Shown: positions 13,724 through 23,202 of the stretch, piece by piece
Position numbering within the stretch: position 1 is the first letter of the stretch
Layout: each line of letters opens with the position of its first letter
Assembly: GCA_016165875.1 (NCBI GenBank)
Contig: JABBOT010000080.1
Location: 49,124,032 to 49,188,031, forward strand
Reading direction: 5' to 3'
Origin: Acanthopleura granulata
Lineage: Eukaryota > Mollusca > Polyplacophora > Chitonida > Chitonidae
Length of the DNA: 64,000 nucleotides
Program-made: the position numbers and the translations under genes
The notes under the pieces: generated by a model
Database searches by the model: none
The model's input: only the letters and a program-made list of their open reading frames with translations
Told to the model about the DNA's origin: nothing

Positions 13724-16700
13724 GTAGGTCTGCAATAAACTGCAAGGAGGCAAAAACCATAAATCTTTACCGGCTTCTCCTTCTTTGTTTGCATTTCTAC
13801 AGGGATGGACGTATTCCCACATCTGTCTACATAGAATAATACCATCAGAATGTGCTTGAATAAACATTATCGAACATGCTAAAAAGCCTCCGACATTAAA
13901 GTATGAGGTTATGAGGACATTAGACGATCTCACTTAAACTGTAAACGATTTGACCTAAGGTATTAGACTATAAGACTTATGACTGCTTCGAATAATATGT
14001 CGTCTGAAACCAGATCAACCAAAGCGCATGTGTGTGTGCACCGCTGGTGGCTTCGCTAGGGTGGTAAGGGGGGAACACTTGACACAGACTACCCAAAGGC
14101 AATCTGTTGATTACGGTTGTTTTCCAGATGGAATATCGTCTCAGCGCGATATCGTCGTCAATTGTATCCCGTCTGGGAATCGCTTTCCCGGGCCATTACC
14201 ATACAGGATTTTGTGATCAAGTATTAACGCCCCACGTGGCATGTAACAGCGTCGGCAAGCTGTCTGGGTGCATGCTATATTAATTGCCACTGTGTATTAG
14301 TACTCCTCATCTGTTTATTAACCAGTTCCAGTTTGAGCAATGATATGTTGCAATCGGAAATGGACGACCCAGCGACACCGTTGGGTAATGGCATGTGAAA
14401 CAATTGTCATGTACAGTGTCTCGGATGTTTGAAGCATCATATCATTTATACGTTAAGAGGGCTCTCCGGAGCAGAAGCTGCCAATTTCTTCTTCCGCAAT
14501 GAATGAAATAAAAACCAATGTATGAGGGGTACGCATTTAAAGTTGGGACTGCCACATTGAGGGAAATACATAGGCAGTATGTATAAAAACATTTCTTTTT
14601 TTCTCTTTTTTTCATTTTCCTTCTATAAGTCTTATTATGGGTTTTGGTAGGGACTGCCAGTCGAAATATGTTTTGTGTATTGTGTCCGGTCAGTATTCTA
14701 TGGCAATACACGTCAGTGATATAGTCGTATGAAAAAGGCAGCACTTAGATCTTTGACTCTGCTTTTCATTTAAAGTTGACTCTAGACGGGAGGAGCTACA
14801 GACTGTCAGACACGTCCTGCTGGCGAGGAGAATGTTAAGTGTGATTATCAAAAATAAACATAACGTATAAAAAGAGTAAAGTTTTCAGCAAATCCTTGAA
14901 ATGGCAGTGTCCACCCATTGGGCATGTGCTTGAGATGGAAGTGTCCATCCATTGGACACGTGCTCGAGATGACAGTGTCCATCCATTGGGCACGTGCTTG
15001 AGATGGCAGTGTCCATCCATTAGGCATGTGCTTGAGATGACAGTGTCCATTCATTGGACACGTACCTGAGATGACAATGTCTATCCATTGGACGCGAGCT
15101 TGAGATGACAGTGTCCATCTATTGAGCATGTGCTGGAGATGGCAGTTGTGCTTAAGATGTCAATCTCCATTCATTGGGCACGTGCTTGATATGGCAGTGT
15201 CCATCCATTGGGCATGTGGTAGAGATGGCAGTGTCCATCCATTGGACACGTGGTTGAGATGGCAGTGTCCATCCATTTGACGTGTGCTTGAGATAGCAGT
15301 GTCCGTCCATTTGACACGTACTTGAGATGGCAGTGTCCATCCTTTGGGCATGTGCTTGAGTTGACAATGTCCATCCATTGGGCATGCGTTTGAGATGACA
15401 GTGTCCACACATTGGACACGTGTTTCAGATGGCAGTGTAAATATCATGGGCATGCGCTCGAGATGGCAGTGTCCATCCATTGTCATACGCGAGGTCTCAT
15501 ACATGGTTCAGTCCTGTCAGAGTAGCGGGGTGCATGCCTCAAACAGGGTTCGATCCCGATCGGAGCCAAACCTAAAAACTGAACAAATATGATAACCTTA
15601 AAACCCATCACTTGGCACTTAGCACCTGTGCTGAGCGCAAGTGCCAAGATAGCCTGACTGGGTAGGCCTTGGTGTCCGGTGTTTTCGTATGGTGGTGCAC
15701 TGAAGCAACTCTATGAGGACGTCGGCAACACGCCCAGTCAGTTTCAAGGAGACACCGACGTGACATGACCGAAATGCTATTAAAAGCTACTTAAAATCCT
15801 CAAGCCATAATTCTGTGTTTGAATCTAGTATGGCACAATGCATTTAACCCTGAGATATGTGTGTGCAATTTGGCAGGTTTAGTGCCCCCTATTGTGGCTC
15901 AGCGTCTTTTGGGGAAAAGAGGGGAGATAATGATTATGTTCATGATCCTGATGGCTATCACATCTACGGGCGCAGCAGAAGTATTGGCCGTGGCATCCAT
16001 CCTTATTTACGATATATACCAGATACACTTGAAGGTAAGCATGAAGATATGTACCAGGTACACTTTAAGAAAAGCAGATCTATACTCTTGCGTTCACTAA
16101 CCTGCAACTTAGTATTTTCGAGTGTATTGTTCTCACCTGTCGATGCTGTATGCAGTGAAAACAGGTTTTCTTGAAGTTATTCTGACTGGATATCTCCTAG
16201 TTACACGTGAATAATAAAGGCCATAACTTCGCTATGAACATGAATGTCACTGACGCATGGACAGCCAGCTGAACTTTGCCAGCCACCATTATCAAATCGA
16301 GTTGGTCGTGTTCCTCGATTGAAACTAAGAACATGTACTATATCAATGCTCCACTCTACCTACTCTAATTTACGAGCAACTTACTCCAACTTGCAAGCAA
16401 CTTGCTCCAATTTACAAGCAATTTACTCCAACTATTGTGAAAAAAATATAATTTTAAGTTTGGGAAGAGCCGGACCTGGCAACAGTTTTCGACCTGAATC
16501 GAAAACTTACAAGAAACTCACTCCAACTTACAAGCAACTTACTCTAATTTGCAAGCAACATACTCTAACTATTGTGAAAAAAATGATTTTAAGATTGGGA
16601 AGAGCGCAGAAGCCCACCCTGACAACAGTCAAACTGCATGCGTCGGCATGACCTTTATTATTCAAGGGCACTGAGGTGATATGAATGCAAAATTACTTAC

Positions 16701-19700
16701 AGATCACAGGGATCTGTTTTTGTGCGGTTCTGCGTTAGCATTCTGATGTCAGGATTGAATTCCAGATTAGTGAATGTGGGTAATGTGGAAGCTATACTGT
16801 GAACATGGCCAACCAATCTACTTCTCTCCACGCTTTCCTTATCCATAAATCTGATCGCGTAATATGTCTTTCTTTTATCTATTTATTTTTTTTTCTCTTC
16901 TAGCCATTCCGCCGTATGAACGACTCGAACAGCTGTATTTTGTGCGGTAAACAGAGAGGTCGAATGGCCAACCCTCGGGATAAGTGTGAGTGCTGGAGTA
17001 TGACGTACTGTGCGGATTGTCGTCACGATGACCAGTAAGTATGACGTCATCAGTCACAAACGATTGTGAGTGCTGAATTATGACGCACTGTGTGGATTGT
17101 TGTCACGATGACCAGTAAGTATGACGTCATCATTCACGAATATTCGTAAGTGATGGAGTAAGACACACACTGTGCAGATTGTCGTCACGATGACCTTTCT
17201 GTGTGGATTGACGAGTAGGTAAACTTTTAGTTCTTGTCTAGAGGATTGGATATGACCCTGTGTGCTCTACATCTCTGTGAACTCAATTATTTTCATTCAT
17301 TTTGTTTCGTTTGTACAATACAGAAGAGTTGCAAATGATTACAAACATGGAAATATCTTTTTTTTTTTTTCTTGTTTTTGTCTATACCGGAGAACATAAC
17401 GATTGTTTTTTCTTTCTTTTTCAACAGGCAGATCGCAGAGAATAAACGACGCGCATTGAAGTTGGATTATAAGTGCAAGCTGCATGGCCAGTACCGGAAA
17501 TACGTGGACTACCTCTCCGGGTTGCGCCAGTGGTGCATGATGGTTACAACACTGATGATTTTCCCACTGACGATGATGTTAAACGCCGTACAGGTTAGTA
17601 CAGTTGTATGCCAAGGCAATACGTGGTTACACTGATGATTTTCCTGTTGACGATAATACTGAACTCCGCACAGGTTATTACTGTAGTATCTCCAGGCAAT
17701 GCCTAGTTACACTCATGATTTTCTCACTGACGATGATGCTGAACGCCGTACAGATTAGTACAGTGGTATCTCCAGACAATACGTAGCTACATTGATGATT
17801 TTCCCACTAACAATGATGCTGAACGCCGTACAGGCTAGTACAGTGGTATCCCCAGGCAATGCAGGTAGTTACACTGATAATTTCCCTCTAACGGTGATGC
17901 ATAACGCCGTGCAGGCTAGTACAGTGGTATCCCCTTGCAAATGCGTAATTACACTGATGATTTTCCCACTGATGATGATGCTAAACACTGTACGGGTTAG
18001 TACAGTGCTATCCTCTGGCAATGTTTGGTTACGCTGATGATTTTCGCACTGACGATGATGTTAAACGCTGTACAGGTGAGTACAGTGGTATCCCCAGACT
18101 ATGCGTGGCTACACTGGTGTTGTCCCCAGAGACAATGATGTTAAACACCGTACAGGTTAGCACAGCGGTATTCCCTTGCAATGCGTGGTTACACTGATGA
18201 TTTTCCCACTGAAGATGATGCTGAACGTCGTACAGGTTAGTACAGTGGTATCACCAGACGTTGTATAGTTCCACTGATGACTTCCCCACTGACGACGATG
18301 GTTAACGCCATACAGTCCAGTAAAGTGGTATCCCCAGGCAGTGCGAGTTACACTGATGATTTTCTCACTGATGATTTTCTCACTGACGATGATGATAAAC
18401 GCCGTACAGGTTAGTACAGTGGTATCCCCAGGCAATACGTGGTTACGCTGATGATCTTCTCATTGACAATGAGGTTAAGCACCATACAGCTTAGTATGGT
18501 CGTATCCCCGACAATGCAGTTTACACTGACGATTTTCCCACTGACGTTGATGTTAAATGCCGTGCAGGTTAGTACATGGATATCCCTACGCAAAGCGAGG
18601 TTGCTTATGATTTCCCAACTGACGATGTTAAACGCCGTACGGGTTAGTACAGTGGTATCCCCAGACAGTGCGTGGTTACACTGATGATTTTCCCTACTGA
18701 CGATGATGTTAAACGCCGTACAGGTTAGTACAGTGGTATTCCCAGGCAATGTGTGGTTACACTGATGATTTTCCCACTGAGGCTGATATTAAACGCCGGA
18801 CAGCTCAGTACAGTGGTATCCACAAGCAATGCGTTGCCCTGTTTTAATGTTGATGTCAGGTTTAGTTAGAGTGGCAGTCGTCATGCTTTATCGGATGGCA
18901 CTCAGCTACTCCGCAGAAAGCGAAAAGCGTATAAGATGTTTTTTGGTTCCTCACACACTGTAATTTTACAAGAATGTAACTAGTAACTAGTGTGGCGCTT
19001 TTGTGCTTTTCCTTTACCCATTGCCCTGTTTTTGATGGGAACGACATACGGACTGAAATTTACCGTTGTTTGTTGCAGCTGAGTCTGGGCTGGGTGTATT
19101 TGTTCATGGGCATTCTGATTGGCTCAGCTGTGCTCCCCATCTCCTTCGCCATGTTCTGGCCGCGCATGACTGGCGTCGGTATGGTGACCGGAAGTATCTG
19201 CGGAACGATCTTGGCTGTCATCGTCTGGCTGGTTGTGGCCTCAACATTCGAAGGTGGACTTTCCAATTTCCTGGACAATACTGGTGAGGCCAAAATTGGT
19301 GTGCAAGAAATTTAAATATATCCTGTATATCGTTGCATGCTGTATTTTGACAGCCTTTGCGATTGCAGTACACCACAATACCATTTAATACTATACAATG
19401 GTTTGTTGCTTGACCCGCTGTATGATAACATGACATAAGTATTTCGCATGTGTGTATCATCAGGTCGTGAGGAGTCCATGTTGAGTGGCAATATCGTGGC
19501 CATTGTCTCTGGTGGGCTCCTGTCATTCTTGGTGAGTCTGGCCACCAACAGGAACTTTGACTCTTCGCGCAGTGGTGAGGTATGGGAGAGTACCCGGGAT
19601 ATCGACAATCCGCTCAGTCCCTGGACGGAGAACTACGCCAGGTCTGATCTACGTGTATGCTCTGTCTGTGTATCCAGTACATTCACTCATACATTTTACA

Positions 19701-22700
19701 CAGTACTCAAGTAATGTGTTAACTCCGAAAGTAACGAAAACTTCATTTTGACTCAGTATTTAACAATTCTTGATGAGTTTATATCTACTTGTGTATAATT
19801 TGTGTATTTCATTGGAGTTTTACGTCGTACTCGAGAATTCTATACTTGTATGAAGTTGTTTTCATTTTTCCGCTGCTGACCTCCTTTAACATAGTCTAAG
19901 GAAGTAAGCTGCATTCGTAATCTGAAGTTTTACAAGGATCAAGTTCGCGAGCCTTTGTTGTCAACTCAGCTAAAAATGCATATCTTTGTGAAGATTTAAA
20001 AACCAAAATTTTATACATAGTATCATGTAATCGTGTAATGCTATTCCTAATGTCCCATGATCAAGTACTTGAGCACAGAGCACTTGGGTCATCATGGCTC
20101 TAAATGTTTTTCGGTATTCCCCTCTATCCTCTGTCAGGGTTCCTGTAGCCAAAAGTCTGACCACTGTCATAAAGACGATATAACCTTAAATACAATGTAT
20201 AACAACTATGAACGGATAAATTGCTTGATTGTCATCCCTGTAACATTTACTCACGCTCCACATTTTGGTATGGATTTTGTCTGATTTCTGATATTTGCCT
20301 CTCCAGGCGGTGTAGTTTCCCTGCCGATAAAAGCCATCTACTGAAGGCCAATAATTACTTATTACGTATTCTTCAGGGACCTTCGTCTGACATCCCTTCA
20401 GCAACTGGATAACAGGCCTGCATTGGAGGAGGTCGAGAAGACGTTTCGGAGCGCTAAGCTTTTGGCATACATTGGCGCCGTGGTCATGAGCGTCATTCTG
20501 GTGATTTTCTGGCCAGCGGCCATGATTGCCCTGGGTACAATGAGCCTCGACCAGTTTACTCATTGGGTGAGTTTGCGCACTGCTCGTCATTTACAACACT
20601 TTGGAATCGTCAAACACTCATGGTTTTCTTTTGCTGAAAACCAAATAAACCTGGGCAATACGCAGCTACATGATCTTTAGCCTAACTTATGTCGGCAACT
20701 GCTTAGTGGTGACTGGCAATGTGACATAAGCACTCCTGCGTCTGTTGATAACTGGTTACGATCAGGTGTTGAGGGTGAACAATGTTCTACTTTCTGCGTT
20801 CAGTTCCCATTAGTTCTGACTCTACCTCAGCGACTTGAGCTCTCTTGCGACTGAGTTGCTGCAGGAGCTGTTCAAGTATCCAGTCGAATAGCATGTGTAA
20901 ATCACGTGATGGTTGACCCAAACTTTTGGTGCGCCATTTTACGGATTCACGTCACGGTCCAAAGGGGCTGATGGCTGAAAAGCGGCGCTGTAAGATGAAC
21001 GCTATTACGACTGCGATCAGCTAGTTCCAGTTAGTGTCGCCCAGTGGCCGATAAGTACAAGTTGTGTGACTTAGGCCTCCTGTTGCGCTCAGTTGACGTT
21101 TGTTCTATCTTATATCGCAGTGCGACATAAGTTAGGCTTTAGGGCAAGCGGAGATTTCTGGAAGCACGTTCTGAACTTCACCATCGTGTTAACTTTCCTA
21201 AACATGTCGCTTTTTGGTTCATTCCCATATCAGTTTGGTTTTGTTGCGGTTCAGTGGTCGTTGGAAACCTGATAGTCAAGAATCCCATTCTTCGCATCCT
21301 TTTGCTTTTCACAATATCATGTTTACGTTTTCTCAGTCCCTTTACTCTTTAAAATAATCTGATTTTAATTCGTCTACCGATACTACGAAATGACAGAAAA
21401 TGCTCTTAGGTTATGTCGTGTTGTGGATACTGACTCGTCCATAGGTTCAGCAATGGACATTTTAATTTGCCTTTTGACGAGCACACCAGTCCTTGAAATC
21501 AACTTTTGCGAATGAAATATTGTGATATCGAACTCACATTGACACATCAACAGTATCATTGTGACATTGTGACAATTTTTAATGCACGTAAGGGTCAAGC
21601 CCCACAGGTTAATTCACGTTTTCTGTCGACGGTCAACAATCTTTGGGCATGGTGTTAATCCCCCCCACCCCTATCCCTCATCCCATACATAGTCGTTCAG
21701 ACATCTCTGGCTGCTGTTCTCAAAACAAACGTTCGTGTATCCTTTAAAAAGACTATAAATAACGCTCTGGTTTGGTAATCATTTCGTTCGGTTTGAAGAC
21801 AAAGCTGTTCATCTGACTCGTGTTAAATGTGATAATTGCAGGCTGCTTTCGTCTTCGGTTTCACTCTTTGTCCCTATTCTGAGCTAATTAAGACGGATGC
21901 GAGTATAATTAAGTTAATTCATCATTTTACCCGAAGGAGTTTATCTGTAGCATCCTCCGGATCACAACGTTTAAAGCCCATTTCCCGCTTTCGTCCGATC
22001 GAAACTTGATCGAAATTGTAATTGTGAAATTATCACTGAAGGGAGGACTGTTTGCTTTTCGTGAGACACTGTCGGCAATAGCACACACGGCGACATTACA
22101 CCTTACACACGAAAAGTTCCAGGTTTTCACTTGTGCCTGCCTTATCAGGGTAACAGGATGTCTCCATCTCCCCTTAACTAGGCGTTCCTAAGTTACATTT
22201 ATCCCCTCTTCAGAAATTCTACCCTTCTGATACTTAAATCCGATAACTGTTTTGATCCCGCATCAACTTGAGTGTTCAAACTGACATCCACCGACTTCCA
22301 CACAGAAATCTTCCCTTTTAATCTCATTCGCAAATCCCATACCGACTAACACGGCGGATTGTCCCCATGTTTCTTAAAGCTTTTATTTTTCTCCCCAGGT
22401 TCAACTAGCACAGGCCTTGGCATTCATCGCTATGGTGTTCATCATCATAGTCCCGATCGTCAACGAAATTATCGACACGCGACAAATCATGGCTGAAAAT
22501 AAAGTGGCCCCTAAAAACTTCATGTCCCTGGATAAGTCGGACCAAAACGACGGTGCTGGAGACATCAACGGCTCCAAGCATCCCCACAAACTGAAGAACA
22601 GGTCTTTTTCTAAAACATCGATAACCAATGGTAGAGTGTCTCTTGTGAGTAAAGCTTCCATGAGTACACAGCCCGGACTGGAGGATGTCGCATCCAAAAC

Positions 22701-22809
22701 AGCAACACAGATGTCAGACGTCAGAACAGCGCCTTTGTCTCAGCTGGACTTACAAAACCAGGAACATGTCGTTGATGATGTCAGGGAATCTCTAAACAAT
22801 GCCTTGTAG
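4914..22809 (+). CDS. DUR3-like urea/polyamine-type symporter (SSS family), 12 coding exons, N-terminus missing
   Basis: Joined exons: 4914-5036, 5764-5974, 6337-6546, 7960-8082, 13517-13723, 15877-16034, 16904-17034, 17428-17593, 19079-19283, 19464-19641, 20377-20566, 22399-22809. All phases match, there are no internal stops, and the product is 770 residues plus a TAG stop. It aligns from memory with the DUR3 branch of the sodium/solute symporter family: [44 protein letters not shown] and [19 protein letters not shown]. Fungal and plant DUR3 proteins import urea (and polyamines) with protons across the plasma membrane; the substrate of this animal relative is inferred. The family N-terminal helix (about 40-60 residues) is not present, so an upstream exon is missing or outside the window. 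The introns are packed with minisatellites, several of which copy the exon edges. Confidence 0.92.
5155..5310. repeat. Degenerate tandem repeat, about 35-bp unit
   Basis: Five or so diverged units contain GATGTCTNCCAGACNAATGTAACTTA-type sequence in DUR3-like intron 1. The copies are old and imperfect. Confidence 0.65.
5463..5775 (+). repeat. About 8 copies of a 41-bp unit ending in the exon 2 acceptor
   Basis: Diverged units of the form ACCTNGTTTCTNGTTTTCAG followed by TA-GGC-TCAGCCAATCG precede exon 2. The last unit is the real polypyrimidine tract, the AG at 5763 and the first bases of exon 2. The array therefore appears to be built from the splice junction, including about 12 nt of coding sequence. 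Confidence 0.75.
7086..7959 (+). repeat. Tandem partial copies of exon 4 with its acceptor
   Basis: About seven units of roughly 105-120 bp precede the real exon 4. Each contains a TATCCTTCA[GC]G acceptor-like site, usually the exon start TTCTATAGA, the segment GGAGAACGCTGACAACAGTT, then a degenerate version of the exon's last third fused directly to the next acceptor. None has the exon 4 donor. Frames are broken in several copies, so I treat the real exon as 7960-8082, the only copy with an intact 3' end and donor. Confidence 0.85.
7631..7785 (+). pseudogene. Partial duplicate of exon 3 with its acceptor
   Basis: The copy matches 6280-6436 almost base for base: intron sequence GTAGAGAGAGTTTTATTG, the TTGGCCGCTAG acceptor and about 104 nt of exon 3. 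It stops at ATTGGTGGA and runs straight into an exon 4-derived unit, where the frame meets TGA (GAACGCTGA). It has no donor. It sits inside the array of exon 4 copies, so intron 3 is a mosaic of both neighbouring exons. Confidence 0.85.
8135..8890. repeat. 27-bp minisatellite, about 28 copies
   Basis: The unit is of the type CTCATGGCCTACACCGTCGG plus CGTGTAC, with a 27-base period, so ORFs of about 200 (plus) and 100 (minus) residues arise by chance. It starts about 50 nt after exon 4. The unit resembles the exon 4 end plus donor (CTCATCAATATCGTCGGTAG then GTAC), so it may be junction-derived. Confidence 0.85.
9267..9889. mobile_element. MITE-like element, about 620 bp
   Basis: The left end reads GGAGCCTGATTCACAAAA and the right end, reversed, AGGGCCTGTTTCACAAAA. 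Sub-terminal motifs (GCCGGCTAGC; CGACTTACCGGC) also look inverted. There is no ORF of note. The target-site duplication is unresolved, so the boundaries are approximate. Confidence 0.55.
9890..10995. other. Intron 4 sequence, nothing recognised
   Basis: Unique AT-rich intron of the DUR3-like gene. No exon, RNA gene or repeat was seen. Confidence 0.5.
11000..11225. repeat. About 28-bp tandem repeat, 8 copies
   Basis: Units contain GGAACATGTGTCACCCACAC and CAGTCTGGT, with variable length and substitutions, in DUR3-like intron 4. Confidence 0.8.
11566..12815. repeat. 35/36-bp minisatellite, about 35 copies
   Basis: Units combine TTGGTTTTGTGGCGTCGTCC with CACCAGCGACAAGTAC. One extra C separates 36-bp from 35-bp variants, so the phase keeps shifting. 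This leaves long open frames (200-460 codons) in several frames of both strands. They are repeat artefacts with no start context, domain or splice logic, and the array is intronic. Confidence 0.95.
12816..13516. other. End of intron 4, nothing recognised
   Basis: Unique sequence leading to the TTTTCTTCCAG acceptor of exon 5. An imperfect duplicated AAAATAATATCGT occurs near 13100-13130. Confidence 0.5.
13724..14890. other. Intron 5, 5' part, nothing recognised
   Basis: No conserved exon or element was identified between the exon 5 donor and the 34-bp array. Confidence 0.45.
14894..15482. repeat. 34-bp minisatellite, about 17 copies
   Basis: The unit is of the type ATGGCAGTGTCCATCCATTG plus GGCACGTGCTTGAG in DUR3-like intron 5. 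Most units carry an ACGTG or CACGTG core. The minus-strand ORFs of 70-115 codons here are repeat artefacts. Confidence 0.9.
15877..17593 (+). CDS. DUR3-like exons 6-8: membrane helix and Cys-rich cytosolic loop
   Basis: Exon 6 gives [19 protein letters not shown] and the [21 protein letters not shown] helix. Exons 7 and 8 then encode a hydrophilic loop with CILC, CEC, CADCRH and CKLH in order. In the visible protein this places Cys near 355, 358, 372, 374, 380, 383 and 404 and His near 385 and 407. The spacing resembles a zinc-binding module. The loop ends at the next helix ([19 protein letters not shown]). Exon 7 ends within a codon (CA + G) at a GTAAGT donor and exon 8 at GTTAGT. Both exon ends are tandemly copied into the following introns. 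Confidence 0.9.
16350..16585. repeat. Degenerate 18-20-bp repeats in two blocks
   Basis: CAACTTACAAGCAACTTACT-like units occur in two blocks (16350-16430 and 16505-16570). Each block is followed by ACTATTGTGAAAAAAAT and GATTGGGAAGAG-like sequence, so a larger unit was also duplicated. Confidence 0.7.
17035..17215 (+). repeat. Exon 7 3' end and donor duplicated about 2.5 times
   Basis: The sequence from GAGTGCTGGAGTATGACGTA through ATGACCAGTAAGTATGACGT recurs 80 bp downstream with an intact GTAAGT at 17115, then again in a more decayed, truncated form. Both early copies include TGACGTCA just inside the intron. Confidence 0.88.
17594..18840 (+). repeat. About 15 extra copies of the exon 8 end and its donor, 81-bp unit
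   Basis: Each unit copies the last 50 nt of exon 8 (ACTGATGATTTTCCCACTGA ... AACGCCGTACAG) and the first 30 nt of the intron (GTTAGTACAGTGGTATCCCC). Copies of the donor follow at about 80-bp steps (near 17669, 17751, 17831 and so on to about 18803). Some keep GTTAGT, one has become GTGAGT, and others are disabled (GATTAG, GTCCAG, GCTTAG). Confidence 0.93.
19079..22809 (+). CDS. DUR3-like exons 9-12: last helices and C-terminal tail
   Basis: Exons 9 and 10 encode [19 protein letters not shown], the MFWPRMTG motif and further helices, with the DUR3-type motif [16 protein letters not shown] bridging exons 10 and 11. Exon 11 has the [20 protein letters not shown] helix. Exon 12 completes the last helix ([18 protein letters not shown]) and adds a Ser/Thr/Asn-rich tail of about 100 residues to the TAG at 22807-22809. 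The exon 10 donor is GTCTGA, poor at +3 to +5, but it is the only choice that joins ACGCCAG to GGACCTTCG in frame. Confidence 0.9.
20680..21137. mobile_element. MITE-like element, 458 bp, with TTTA target duplication
   Basis: The ends are GCCTAACTTATGTCG and its reverse complement, flanked by TTTA at 20676-20679 and 21138-21141. Related GTGACATAAG and GTGTGACTTAGGC motifs recur inside, giving an internally palindromic structure. There is no ORF. It lies in DUR3-like intron 11. Confidence 0.75.
21138..22398. other. Intron 11 remainder, nothing recognised
   Basis: Unique sequence with a C-rich run near 21660-21680. It ends at the TTTCTCCCCAG acceptor of exon 12. Confidence 0.45.
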
Positions 22810-23106
22810 GCCAAGTTCGGATGGAGACATATGCACACATTCTTGACGGGCAGTCTTCGAAATATACCCTTCTAACAAAGATACGCATAATGTGTGATGT
22901 GGTGTCATGGCAGGATGAGGATACATTATCCTAATCTCACTATGTAACTTGGCTGAAAATGACAGCGTTTTAAATTAACTATGCCCCTTTGTACAAAACG
23001 ATTCTAAAGGTTAAAATTCAAATTATACGTTAATTTTGGCACTATGTAGAGAACAAAAAATACATGACTTATTTAGATTGTAAAATGTAACTCACTAATA
23101 CATAAT
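22810..23106 (+). other. Predicted 3' UTR of the DUR3-like gene
   Basis: AT-rich sequence between the TAG stop and the first AATAAA, with no further exon signal. Confidence 0.6.
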
Positions 23107-23202
23107 AATAAAGTGACAATATAGTAATAAAGCGATAGTATTTGTCTGAAAATATACCCTTTCTCAAAAGAAACACAAAAACATCGATATCCATGGAATA
23201 AA
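23107..23202 (+). terminator. Cluster of poly(A) signals for the DUR3-like gene
   Basis: AATAAA occurs at 23107-23112, 23126-23131 and 23197-23202, about 300-390 nt after the stop. Which one is used cannot be seen. Confidence 0.6.

Noticed and set aside
15527..15570. B-box-like GGGTTCGATCCCG
   Set aside because: There is no matching A box or cloverleaf. It is an isolated motif.
17041..17130. Two perfect TGACGTCA (CRE) palindromes
   Set aside because: They lie in copied exon 7/intron sequence, so the second copy comes from the duplication. No promoter context.
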